64,000 nt of DNA, from the NCBI GenBank assembly GCA_045576235.1, contig JAZNGA010000004.1, forward strand, positions 1 to 64,000. The letters run 5' to 3'. The translations under genes and the position numbers were made by a program. This document shows positions 32,503 to 40,120 of the stretch, piece after piece. Source of the stretch: SIG437 sp045576235 (GTDB lineage Bacteria; Bacillota; Clostridia; UBA1381; UBA9506). Under the pieces are notes generated by a model that saw only the letters and a list, made by a program, of their open reading frames with translations, did no database searches and had not been told where the DNA came from. The first letter of the stretch is position 1; every line of letters begins with the position of its first letter.

Positions 32503-33382
32503 AAAGAGCCGTTCATTTTTGATGGCAGACATTTTTTATATATTGATGATGACAGTTCCTATTTTGTCAGCTATAATAACCAAGGTGTTGACAAAAGCAC
32601 CGCTTGACGGAATTAATATTACAGGAGCGCAGGTTTTCTTCACGATTAAAATGCCCGTTCAGGATTTGGTGATAACAGAATCGCAGGTTAACTCATGGCT
32701 TGTAATAATCAGTATTTTAGGACTTTGTCTCTATCTCACGCACGGCATCAGCGCAAGGTGTGAGACTAAAAGGCAGCATTTGGCAGAATGGATTGTTGAA
32801 AAGACAAAAAATCTTGTTGCCAGCAATATGGGTGAATATTTTAAAGGCTTTGCCCCTTTCGTTGCATCAATTATAGGGCTTTCTGCTTTTTCAAGCCTGA
32901 TTTCGCTTTGTGGTCTCTATCCGCCGACATCTGACATAAATGTCACAGGCGGATGGGCACTTCTGGTGTTTGGGTTGATCACATATTATAAATTCAAGTG
33001 TGGACCTGCTCAATATGTAAAGAGCTTTTTCGAGCCTGTTCCGCTTTTGGCACCTTTAAACATCATAAGCGAGATTGCAACGCCTGTCTCAATGGCTTTC
33101 CGTCACTATGGAAATGTTCTGTCGGGAACGGTTATCTCGGTGCTTGTTGCATCAGGCCTTTCAGGACTGAGCTCAATGGCGCTTTCGTGGCTTCCCGGTT
33201 TTTTGGGAGAAATTCCGTTTTTGCAGATTGGTATTCCTGCAATACTTTCAATCTATTTTGATGTGTTCAGCGGTTGTCTTCAGGCGTATATTTTCGCAAT
33301 GCTCACTATGCTTTATGTTGCAGGCGCATTTAATTTAGAGGTATATACAAAAAAAGTTTTAAAGAAAAATAAAAAAAAATAA
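32495..33382 (+). CDS. atpB: ATP synthase F0 subunit a
   Basis: This 295-residue stator subunit provides the ion half-channels next to the c ring. About six membrane segments are visible, and the essential arginine is in ATPVSMAFRHYGNVLSG (equivalent to the usual LRLFGN motif). ATG 32495 is preceded by GTGGAGG and starts inside the atpI stop. A longer reading to 32429 overlaps atpI with no ribosome-binding site. An FRHYGN variant replaces the common RLFGN. Confidence 0.93.
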   Translation: MNKKSRSFLMADIFYILMMTVPILSAIITKVLTKAPLDGINITGAQVFFTIKMPVQDLVITESQVNSWLVIISILGLCLYLTHGISARCETKRQHLAEWIVEKTKNLVASNMGEYFKGFAPFVASIIGLSAFSSLISLCGLYPPTSDINVTGGWALLVFGLITYYKFKCGPAQYVKSFFEPVPLLAPLNIISEIATPVSMAFRHYGNVLSGTVISVLVASGLSGLSSMALSWLPGFLGEIPFLQIGIPAILSIYFDVFSGCLQAYIFAMLTMLYVAGAFNLEVYTKKVLKKNKKK

Positions 33383-33411
33383 ATAATAATTATTAAACGG
33401 AGGAATTAATT

Positions 33412-33693
33412 ATGGAAATTGCAATCAGTATTATTTTAGGTTGTTGTGCTTTGGGTGCAGGCTTTGCCATGATAGCAGGTATCGGTCCCGGTATCGGTGA
33501 AGGCAATGCTGTTGCTAAAGCGTGTGAAGCTATAGGTCGTCAGCCTGAATGTAAAGGCGATGTTACAAGCACAATGCTCATGGGTTGTGCCATAGCTGAG
33601 ACAACAGGTCTTTATGCACTTGTTATCGCTATTTTGCTTCTGTTTGTAACACCGAATATATTTGTTAATATTCTTTTAAGTCATATCGGTTAA
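33412..33693 (+). CDS. atpE: ATP synthase F0 subunit c with two-carboxylate Na+-type ion site
   Basis: This 93-residue hairpin forms the rotor ring. Helix 2 carries the ion-binding Glu63 in AIAETTGLY, where Thr64, Thr65 and Tyr68 match the Na+ signature of Ilyobacter tartaricus (ESTGIY). Helix 1 reads GPGIGEGNA, with Glu30 at the position of Gln32 in Ilyobacter. A glutamate at both positions is the two-carboxylate motif described for Fusobacterium nucleatum. The loop RQPECKG is canonical. Sodium coupling is inferred from these residues. The gene has a strong site (CGGAGG) consistent with high c-subunit synthesis. Confidence 0.95.
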   Translation: MEIAISIILGCCALGAGFAMIAGIGPGIGEGNAVAKACEAIGRQPECKGDVTSTMLMGCAIAETTGLYALVIAILLLFVTPNIFVNILLSHIG

Positions 33694-33716
33694 TTTTAAA
33701 GCGGGAGTGAAACCAG

Positions 33717-34232
33717 ATGCAGACACTTGATGTAATTTCTGTTAACATATGGCAGATTATAATTTCACTTTTAAATCTTTTTATTCTTTTCACATTGGTT
33801 AAAAAGTTTCTTTATAAGCCTGTTAACAGAGTCTTAAAGGAAAGACAGGACAAAATCGACGGTGACTACAAGGAAGCAGAAATCTATAAAAATCAGGTTG
33901 CGGAAGAAGAAAAGGAGCTTTCTGAAAGACTCAGCAATGCGAAAAAGACAGCAGAGGAGATAATGGATAGGGCAACAGTTGCTGCAGAGCAGAGAGGCGA
34001 TAAGATAATTGCCGAGGCAATGGAAAAAGCTGATGCCATAATCAAACGGGCAGAAGCAGAAGCAGACTTAGAGCTCAAAAAGGCAGAAGAAGGAATAAAG
34101 CATGAGATTGTGAATGTTTCGACTCTTTTAGCTGAAAAATTGCTTGAGCGTGAAATTAATGAAAAAGACCATCATGCACTGATTGATTCTTTTATAGAAA
34201 GAATAGGTGAGACAGATGAGTCAGATGAGTAA
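33717..34232 (+). CDS. atpF: ATP synthase F0 subunit b
   Basis: This 171-residue peripheral-stalk protein has one N-terminal membrane helix (NIWQIIISLLNLFILFTLV) followed by a long charged coiled coil (residues ~40-165) rich in E, K and A. It dimerises and links subunit a to delta and alpha. The length is typical. Its last codons overlap the atpH start. Confidence 0.93.
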   Translation: MQTLDVISVNIWQIIISLLNLFILFTLVKKFLYKPVNRVLKERQDKIDGDYKEAEIYKNQVAEEEKELSERLSNAKKTAEEIMDRATVAAEQRGDKIIAEAMEKADAIIKRAEAEADLELKKAEEGIKHEIVNVSTLLAEKLLEREINEKDHHALIDSFIERIGETDESDE

Positions 34233-34746
34233 AGAATATGCGGCGGCGCTTTTTATGCTCGCAAAAGAAAACGGAGCTGAAGAAGAATATAAAGTGGCGA
34301 TAGAAATTGTTTCAGATGTTTTTTCAAAAAGCCCTGAATATGTCGAATTTCTTGACTCGCCTGCTATCAATATCGCAGAGAGAACCCAAATGTTACAAAA
34401 AGCATTTGAGCCATATGTTCCTGAGGAAATTGTTTCTTTTTTGTGCCTCCTTTGTGAGAGAGGAAGAATTCGCGAATTTGAAGGTTGCAAAGAAGAATAT
34501 AAGGCTCTTTTTGACTTTTCAAAAAACATAACCGTTGCGAAAATCAAAAGCGCAGTTGCACTGACGGAAGCAGAGATTGAAAGACTTAAGGAAAAGCTTT
34601 CAAAAATGAGCTCGCACACAGTCACAGTCATATGTTCTGTTGATGAGACTTTAAAGGGCGGAATAATTGTAGAGCTTGACGGAAAAATAATGGATTTCAG
34701 CTTGAAAAGCCGCCTGAATGAAGTGAAGGATGTGATAAGAAAATGA
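34216..34746 (+). CDS. atpH: ATP synthase F1 subunit delta
   Basis: This 176-residue protein begins MSQMSKEYAAALFMLAKENG, the standard OSCP/delta N-terminal helix, and has the C-terminal VDETLKGGIIVELDGKIMDFSLKSRL block. It caps the alpha/beta hexamer and binds subunit b. ATG 34216 was chosen because AGGTGA lies 5 bases upstream; GTG 34207 and ATG 34225 are alternatives. It overlaps atpF by 17 bases and atpA by four. Confidence 0.93.
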   Translation: MSQMSKEYAAALFMLAKENGAEEEYKVAIEIVSDVFSKSPEYVEFLDSPAINIAERTQMLQKAFEPYVPEEIVSFLCLLCERGRIREFEGCKEEYKALFDFSKNITVAKIKSAVALTEAEIERLKEKLSKMSSHTVTVICSVDETLKGGIIVELDGKIMDFSLKSRLNEVKDVIRK

Positions 34747-36236
34747 GTAATAAACCCGAAGAAATTTCAAATATTATAAGAGAACAGATAAAAAATTATA
34801 AATCAAAAATTGAAATGCGCGAAACGGGAACCGTCATTTTAGTCGGTGACGGAATAGCAAGAGTCTATGGGCTTCGCGAGTGTATGGCATCAGAGCTTTT
34901 GGAGTTTGAAGACGGAAGCTTTGGTCTTGCTCAGAATTTAGAGGATGAGACTGTTTCCGTTGCTCTTTTATCAAGCGAGACAAATATAAAAGAAGGCTCT
35001 GTCGTCAAGAGAACGGGGAAGGTTTTGTCTGTTCCCGTTGGAGAGGCGCTTTTAGGTCGTGTTGTTAATGCTTTGGGCCAGCCCATTGACGGAAAAGGAC
35101 CCATCCAAACGATAGACACTCGTCCGATTGAATCGGAAGCTCCCGGTATCATTGAAAGGAAGAGCGTTTCCGTGCCTCTTCAGACCGGTATAAAAGCCAT
35201 TGACAGTATGATTCCGATAGGCAGAGGTCAGAGAGAGTTGATTATTGGCGACAGACAGACAGGAAAAACAGAAATAGCTATTGATACTATTATAAACCAG
35301 AAAAACACAGGCGTAATCTGCATATATGTTGCAATCGGACAGAAGGCAACATCAGTTGTTCAGCTTGCAAATGAGCTCACAAGAAACGGTGCTATTGACT
35401 ACACGATAATTGTATCCGCATCGGCATCGGAGACTGCACCGCTTCAATATGTTGCGCCTTATGCAGGCTGTGCTATGGCTGAATATTTCAGAGAACAAGG
35501 GAAAGATGTGCTGATTATTTATGATGACCTTTCTAAGCATGCAGTTGCCTACAGGGCGCTTTCGCTCCTCATTCGCAGACCGCCCGGAAGAGAGGCATAT
35601 CCCGGAGATGTTTTCTATCTCCATTCAAGACTTTTAGAGCGTGCTGCGTGCGTTTCTGAAGAATATGGTGGCGGCTCAATAACTGCGCTCCCGATAATTG
35701 AAACTCAGGCGGGAGATGTCTCGGCATATATTCCCACAAATGTTATTTCAATAACTGACGGACAGATTTTTTTAGAGACGGAGCTTTTCCATTCAGGCAT
35801 AATGCCTGCTATAAACCCGGGTATTTCAGTAAGCCGTGTTGGTGGCTCTGCTCAGCTGAAGGCTATGAAAAAGGTGTCAGGCGAGCTTAAGCTTTTATAT
35901 TCGCAATACAGGGAATTAAAAGCATTTGCTCAGTTTGGAAGCGATTTAGACGCTGACACAAAGGCACGACTGGCTCTTGGTGAGCGAATTGTTGAAGTGC
36001 TCAAGCAAGGAAGAAATGCACCGATTCGTGTTGGATGTCAGGTTGCGATAGTTTATGCGGTTATCAACGGATATTTAGACGAGGTTGAGGTTTCGCGTGT
36101 CGCAGAATATGAAAAAAATCTTTTTGAAAAACTTGAAAATCAATATGAAGGGCTTTTAGTTCGTTTTGAGGAAGGATATTATGAAGACTCTGATATCGAA
36201 ATGCTCAAAAAGGCCTTGAGTGAAATGCAGAGGTGA
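34743..36236 (+). CDS. atpA: ATP synthase F1 subunit alpha
   Basis: This 497-residue non-catalytic nucleotide-binding subunit has the P-loop GDRQTGKT, then the VIIYDDLSKHAVAYR Walker B region and the RRPPGREAYPGDVFYLHSRL signature of alpha subunits. The length is normal. The ATGA overlap with atpH implies coupling. It alternates with beta in the catalytic hexamer. Confidence 0.97.
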   Translation: MSNKPEEISNIIREQIKNYKSKIEMRETGTVILVGDGIARVYGLRECMASELLEFEDGSFGLAQNLEDETVSVALLSSETNIKEGSVVKRTGKVLSVPVGEALLGRVVNALGQPIDGKGPIQTIDTRPIESEAPGIIERKSVSVPLQTGIKAIDSMIPIGRGQRELIIGDRQTGKTEIAIDTIINQKNTGVICIYVAIGQKATSVVQLANELTRNGAIDYTIIVSASASETAPLQYVAPYAGCAMAEYFREQGKDVLIIYDDLSKHAVAYRALSLLIRRPPGREAYPGDVFYLHSRLLERAACVSEEYGGGSITALPIIETQAGDVSAYIPTNVISITDGQIFLETELFHSGIMPAINPGISVSRVGGSAQLKAMKKVSGELKLLYSQYRELKAFAQFGSDLDADTKARLALGERIVEVLKQGRNAPIRVGCQVAIVYAVINGYLDEVEVSRVAEYEKNLFEKLENQYEGLLVRFEEGYYEDSDIEMLKKALSEMQR

Positions 36237-36241
36237 TGTAG

Positions 36242-37048
36242 GTGAGCGCAGACATTAAAACATTGCGAAACCGCATTAAAAGTGTTGATTCCACGCTTCA
36301 TCTGACTAAAGCTATGGGGCTCGTTGCGTCATCTAAGATAAGACGCGCTCAGGAAAATATGAAAAAAAGCAGAGAATATAAAAATGCTTTTGGAGATGTC
36401 ATAGTTTCGCTTTGCGCCTCCCCTGAATGTAAGGACAGTCCGTTTCTTAAAAAAGCAGAAGGCGGAAAAGAAAAAATCATCATAATAGCAGGGGACAGAG
36501 GTCTTGCAGGTGGCTATAACGCCAATGTTTTCAGGCTTGCAAGGGAGTTTGAAGATGCTGAATTTATCCCGATAGGGAAAAGAGCGTGTGACAGATTCGG
36601 AGGGGAGCTTCATCTCGCAGAAACCTTTTCGGCTCTTGATGCTTTGAAGCTTTCAGAGAAGCTCTGTCAGGAATTTGAAAACGGAGAATTTTCGCACCTT
36701 GGCATAATCGGCACAAAATATGTGTCAATGATGACTCAGGAGGCGCAAATCAAGTGGATTTTGCCTCTTTCAGCAGAAGAAGGAAGCAAAAAAAGCGCAA
36801 GCGTTTTGTTTGAGCCTGATGAAATGACGATTTTAAAAGCTGTTATAAACGAGTATGTTGCTGGCGAGATTTTTGCTGAGGTGCGCGAAAGCTTTGCAAG
36901 TGAAGTGGCAGCAAGGAGATGTGCTATGGATTCTGCAGGCAAGAATGCTCAGCAGATGATTGACGACCTTCAGCTTTCATATAACAGAGCAAGACAGGGA
37001 GCAATCACTCAGGAGCTCACAGAGATTGTTGCGGGCAGCAACGCATAG
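36242..37048 (+). CDS. atpG: ATP synthase F1 subunit gamma
   Basis: This 268-residue central shaft has the two long terminal helices: N-terminal LRNRIKSVDSTLHLTKAMGLVASSKIRRA and C-terminal AARRCAMDSAGKNAQQMI, then LSYNRARQGAITQELTEIV. It is slightly short for the family (usually ~285). The start is GTG 36242 behind GGTGATGTAG. It rotates inside the alpha/beta hexamer and couples to the c ring. Confidence 0.95.
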   Translation: MSADIKTLRNRIKSVDSTLHLTKAMGLVASSKIRRAQENMKKSREYKNAFGDVIVSLCASPECKDSPFLKKAEGGKEKIIIIAGDRGLAGGYNANVFRLAREFEDAEFIPIGKRACDRFGGELHLAETFSALDALKLSEKLCQEFENGEFSHLGIIGTKYVSMMTQEAQIKWILPLSAEEGSKKSASVLFEPDEMTILKAVINEYVAGEIFAEVRESFASEVAARRCAMDSAGKNAQQMIDDLQLSYNRARQGAITQELTEIVAGSNA

Positions 37049-37059
37049 GAGGAATTGAT

Positions 37060-38454
37060 ATGTCAAATAATGCAACCGGAAAAGTAGCTCAGGTCATGGG
37101 ACCTGTTGTCGATGTTCGTTTTAATGAAGGTGCACTTCCGGCTATATATAATGCTTTAACAATACCGATTGGTGAAAAGACTCTCACAGTTGAGGTCGCG
37201 CAGCATATTGGCGACAACACAGCAAGATGCATTGCAATGGCATCAACAGACGGATTAAAACGCGACACCTTAGTCTGTGACACGGGAAAGGCAATAAGCG
37301 TTCCTGTCGGAAGGGAAACTCTTGGCAGAATTTTTAATGTTTTGGGAAATCCTGTGGATAATCTCCCTGCGCTTGAAAAATGCGAAAAATGGAATATTCA
37401 CAGACCAGCCCCTGAATATAGCGAGCTTTCAACAACAACCGAGATTTTTGAGACAGGCATCAAGGTCATTGACCTCATCTGCCCATATTCAAAGGGCGGT
37501 AAAATCGGTCTTTTTGGCGGCGCAGGTGTCGGAAAAACGGTCTTGATTATGGAGCTCATTAATAACATTGCAAAAGAGCACGGAGGACTTTCCGTTTTCA
37601 CGGGCGTCGGAGAGCGTACGAGAGAAGGAAACGATCTTTATAACGAAATGAAGGAATCAGGCGTTTTGAAAAACACCACCCTGGTTTACGGTCAGATGAA
37701 TGAGCCGCCCGGAGCGAGAATGAGAGTTGGTCTTTCAGGGCTCACAATGGCTGAATATTTCCGTGATGAAGAAAATCAGGATGTGCTTCTTTTTATAGAT
37801 AACATATTCCGATTCACTCAGGCAGGCTCTGAGGTTTCGGCGCTTTTGGGAAGAGTTCCGTCTGCTGTTGGCTATCAGCCGACATTAGCAACTGAAATGG
37901 GTATGCTTCAGGAACGAATAACATCAACAAAAAAAGGCTCAATAACATCAATTCAGGCTGTTTATGTGCCTGCGGATGACTTAACTGACCCTGCTCCTGC
38001 GACGACCTTTGCGCATTTAGATGCAACAACGGTTCTTTCAAGAAACATTGCATCTCAGGGAATTTACCCTGCTGTTGACCCGCTCGAATCAACGAGCAGA
38101 ATTCTCTCTCCTGAAGTTTTGGGCGAGGAGCACTACAGCGTTGCAAGAGAAGTTCAGAGAATTCTTCAGCGCTATCAGGAGCTTATGGACATCATTGCAA
38201 TTATGGGTATGGATGAGCTTTCGGATGAGGATAAGCTTTTGGTTGGAAGAGCAAGAAAAATTCAGCGTTTCCTGTCGCAGCCGTTCCATGTTTCTGAAAA
38301 GTTTACGGGAATAAGCGGAACTTATGTTCCACTTTCAGAGACAATCAGAGGATTTAAAGAAATAGTAGAAGGCAAGCACGACGACCTGCCCGAATCAGCG
38401 TTCCTCTTTGTCGGGACGATTGACGAGGCTGTCGCGAAAGCGAAGAAGGTGTGA
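37060..38454 (+). CDS. atpD: ATP synthase F1 subunit beta (catalytic)
   Basis: This 464-residue catalytic subunit has the P-loop GGAGVGKT, the GVGERTREGNDLY catalytic-glutamate region, the LLFIDNIFRFTQAGSEVSALLG Walker B block and the PAPATTFAHLDATTVLSR stretch. The length is normal. ATG 37060 follows AGGAGG. Its stop overlaps the atpC region by a few bases. Confidence 0.98.
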   Translation: MSNNATGKVAQVMGPVVDVRFNEGALPAIYNALTIPIGEKTLTVEVAQHIGDNTARCIAMASTDGLKRDTLVCDTGKAISVPVGRETLGRIFNVLGNPVDNLPALEKCEKWNIHRPAPEYSELSTTTEIFETGIKVIDLICPYSKGGKIGLFGGAGVGKTVLIMELINNIAKEHGGLSVFTGVGERTREGNDLYNEMKESGVLKNTTLVYGQMNEPPGARMRVGLSGLTMAEYFRDEENQDVLLFIDNIFRFTQAGSEVSALLGRVPSAVGYQPTLATEMGMLQERITSTKKGSITSIQAVYVPADDLTDPAPATTFAHLDATTVLSRNIASQGIYPAVDPLESTSRILSPEVLGEEHYSVAREVQRILQRYQELMDIIAIMGMDELSDEDKLLVGRARKIQRFLSQPFHVSEKFTGISGTYVPLSETIRGFKEIVEGKHDDLPESAFLFVGTIDEAVAKAKKV

Positions 38455-38456
38455 AA

Positions 38457-38717
38457 ATGAACACATTCAGACTCAGAATTTCAACGCCTGAGGGCGATTT
38501 GTTTTCAGGTGATGCTGTTAAAATAACGCTGAGGGGCGAAGAAGGAGACCTCGCAGTCTTAAAAGACCACATTCCTTTTGTCACATCGGTTAAAGCGGGA
38601 AAATGTGTCGTGACATTAGACGATGGTGAAGAAAGAGAAGGAAAAACAGACGGCGGTCTTCTTAATGTTTCAAAAGAAATCGTGACACTTCTTTCAGGAA
38701 ATTTTTCGTGGAAATAG
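38457..38717 (+). CDS. atpC: ATP synthase F1 subunit epsilon lacking the C-terminal helical domain
   Basis: This 86-residue protein contains only the N-terminal beta-sandwich (FRLRISTPEGDLFSGDAVK, then GGLLNVSKEIVTLLSG). Typical epsilon subunits of ~130-140 residues carry an extra pair of C-terminal helices that can insert into F1 and inhibit ATP hydrolysis; here the protein ends right after the sandwich. No frameshifted helix-coding sequence is visible downstream, so the short form looks genuine. ATG 38457 has AAGGTG upstream; GTG 38451 is the alternative. It is the last gene of the atp operon. Confidence 0.9.
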   Translation: MNTFRLRISTPEGDLFSGDAVKITLRGEEGDLAVLKDHIPFVTSVKAGKCVVTLDDGEEREGKTDGGLLNVSKEIVTLLSGNFSWK

Positions 38718-38759
38718 AGATAAATTTTTTTGAGAAACAGATAAATTTTTTGGGGTGAG

Positions 38760-38851
38760 AACTTTCGGAGGTTCACAAAACGAACTTCCAGAGGTTCGCA
38801 AAATGAACTTCTAGAGGTTCACAAAACGAACTTCTAGAGGTTCGCAAAACA
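38760..38851. repeat. Four tandem copies of a 23-bp unit
   Basis: Units start at 38760, 38783, 38806 and 38829 and share AACTT..AGAGGTTC.CAAAAC with few changes. Within units GAACTTCTAGAGGTTC is an imperfect palindrome. Two shorter AGATAAATTTTTT repeats (38718-38755) precede it and an A/T-rich AATAAT tract (38857-38893) follows. It has no spacers and lies between atpC and the TRAP genes. No gene is visible between 38718 and 39091. Confidence 0.85.
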
Positions 38852-39020
38852 GACCTAAGTAATAATAATATAAATAATAATAAAATAAATAATACTGATT
38901 CTATCTTTCAATCATATCTGATGCGAAAGAGATGGATAATCAAGAGATGTCATTTCCACAAAAAGACATTGGTTAAAGATGATTTTAAAAATTTTTATTA
39001 CAAAAATAAAATTTTTGCTA

Positions 39021-39049
39021 TTGAAAAATTTGCAAAAATATTGTATAAT
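39021..39049 (+). promoter_or_regulatory. Sigma-A type promoter of the TAXI-TRAP genes
   Basis: TTGAAA at 39021-39026, a 17-base spacer and TATAAT at 39044-39049, 43 bases before the start codon. Confidence 0.65.
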
Positions 39050-39091
39050 TATCAGCATATAGAAAAAATTAATCTATTTGGAGGTTTATTT

Positions 39092-40048
39092 ATGAAAAGA
39101 TTTTTAGCTATTATTATGGCAATCGTGCTTGTTTTTGCTTTTGCAGCTTGTGACAGCACAGGAACAAAAATGACAATGGGAACAGGTGGCACATCAGGTA
39201 CATACTATGGCTACGGCGGCGTTTTAGGTCAGTATATCACAAACAATGCAGGAATTGGTGTGACTGTTGTTTCAACAGATGGCTCTAAAGCAAACATTCA
39301 GGGAATTGATGCAGGAAACTATCAGCTCGGAACAGTTCAGTCCGATGTTATGTCATATGCATGGGCAGGAACCCGTTCATTCGAAGCAGAAGGCAAGATT
39401 GACTCATTCCGCACAGTTGCAGGTCTCTATGCAGAGGCTGTTCAGCTCGTGACAATGAATCCTGAAATTAAGAGTGTTAAAGACTTAAAGGGCAAGTCTG
39501 TTTCAATCGGTGCTCCCGGTTCAGGTGTTTACTTTAACGCAATTGATGTTTTAACAGCAGCAGGCTTGACAGAAGCAGACATCAAAGCTCAGTATCAGTC
39601 TTTTGCTGACAGTACAGATGCTTTAAAAGATGGAAAAATTGACGCAGCATTCATTGTTGCAGGGGCTCCGACACCGGCTATCACAGAGCTTTGCGAAACA
39701 AATAGTGCATATCTCGTTCCGATTGATGGAGAAGTTGCTGAAAAAATGATGGCTGATTGCCCGTTCTACACAGTTTATAATGTTCCTGCAGGAACATATA
39801 AAGGACAGACTGAAGATGTTCAGACTGTCACAGTTAAGGCAACTTTGATTGTCAGCGCCTCAGCTTCAGAAGAAGATGTTTATGCGCTCACAGCAGCAAT
39901 TTTTGACAACATCGAAGCAATCACAGCTGAAAACGGAAAGGGTGCAGAACTCAGCATTGAAAATGCAACAAGTGGTATGACAGTTCCGTTCCACGCAGGT
40001 GCTGCAAAATATTTTGCTGAAAAAGGTGCAACAGTAGAAGTTCAGTAA
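39092..40048 (+). CDS. TAXI-family TRAP transporter solute-binding lipoprotein
   Basis: This 318-residue exported protein has a lipoprotein-type signal (MKRFLAIIMAIVLVF, then FAAC as lipobox with Cys23) and the TAXI N-terminal core TMGTGGTSGTYYGYGGVLGQY. Further family blocks are LGTVQSDVMSYAW, LKGKSVSIGAPGSGV and DAAFIVAGAPTPAI. It captures an organic acid or amino acid and hands it to the membrane component encoded next. ATG 39092 follows GGAGG and starts the signal peptide. A terminator-like hairpin between the two genes probably lowers expression of the permease relative to the binding protein. The substrate is unknown; glutamate-like ligands are common for TAXI proteins. Confidence 0.92.
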   Translation: MKRFLAIIMAIVLVFAFAACDSTGTKMTMGTGGTSGTYYGYGGVLGQYITNNAGIGVTVVSTDGSKANIQGIDAGNYQLGTVQSDVMSYAWAGTRSFEAEGKIDSFRTVAGLYAEAVQLVTMNPEIKSVKDLKGKSVSIGAPGSGVYFNAIDVLTAAGLTEADIKAQYQSFADSTDALKDGKIDAAFIVAGAPTPAITELCETNSAYLVPIDGEVAEKMMADCPFYTVYNVPAGTYKGQTEDVQTVTVKATLIVSASASEEDVYALTAAIFDNIEAITAENGKGAELSIENATSGMTVPFHAGAAKYFAEKGATVEVQ

Positions 40049-40070
40049 GATAATTAATAAAAAAAGTTTT

Positions 40071-40102
40071 GGCCGTGGCAAAACTTTGCCACGGCTGTTT
40101 TA
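40071..40102 (+). terminator. Hairpin between TAXI and permease genes (partial terminator)
   Basis: An 11-bp stem (GCCGTGGCAAA/TTTGCCACGGC) is followed by TGTTTTAATTT. It sits inside a transporter operon, so it may reduce rather than abolish read-through. Confidence 0.7.
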
Positions 40103-40120
40103 ATTTAAATAGGAGGCATT

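Noticed and set aside
38760..38851. Possible CRISPR array
   Set aside because: The four 23-bp units are contiguous with no spacers, and there are no cas genes in the window.
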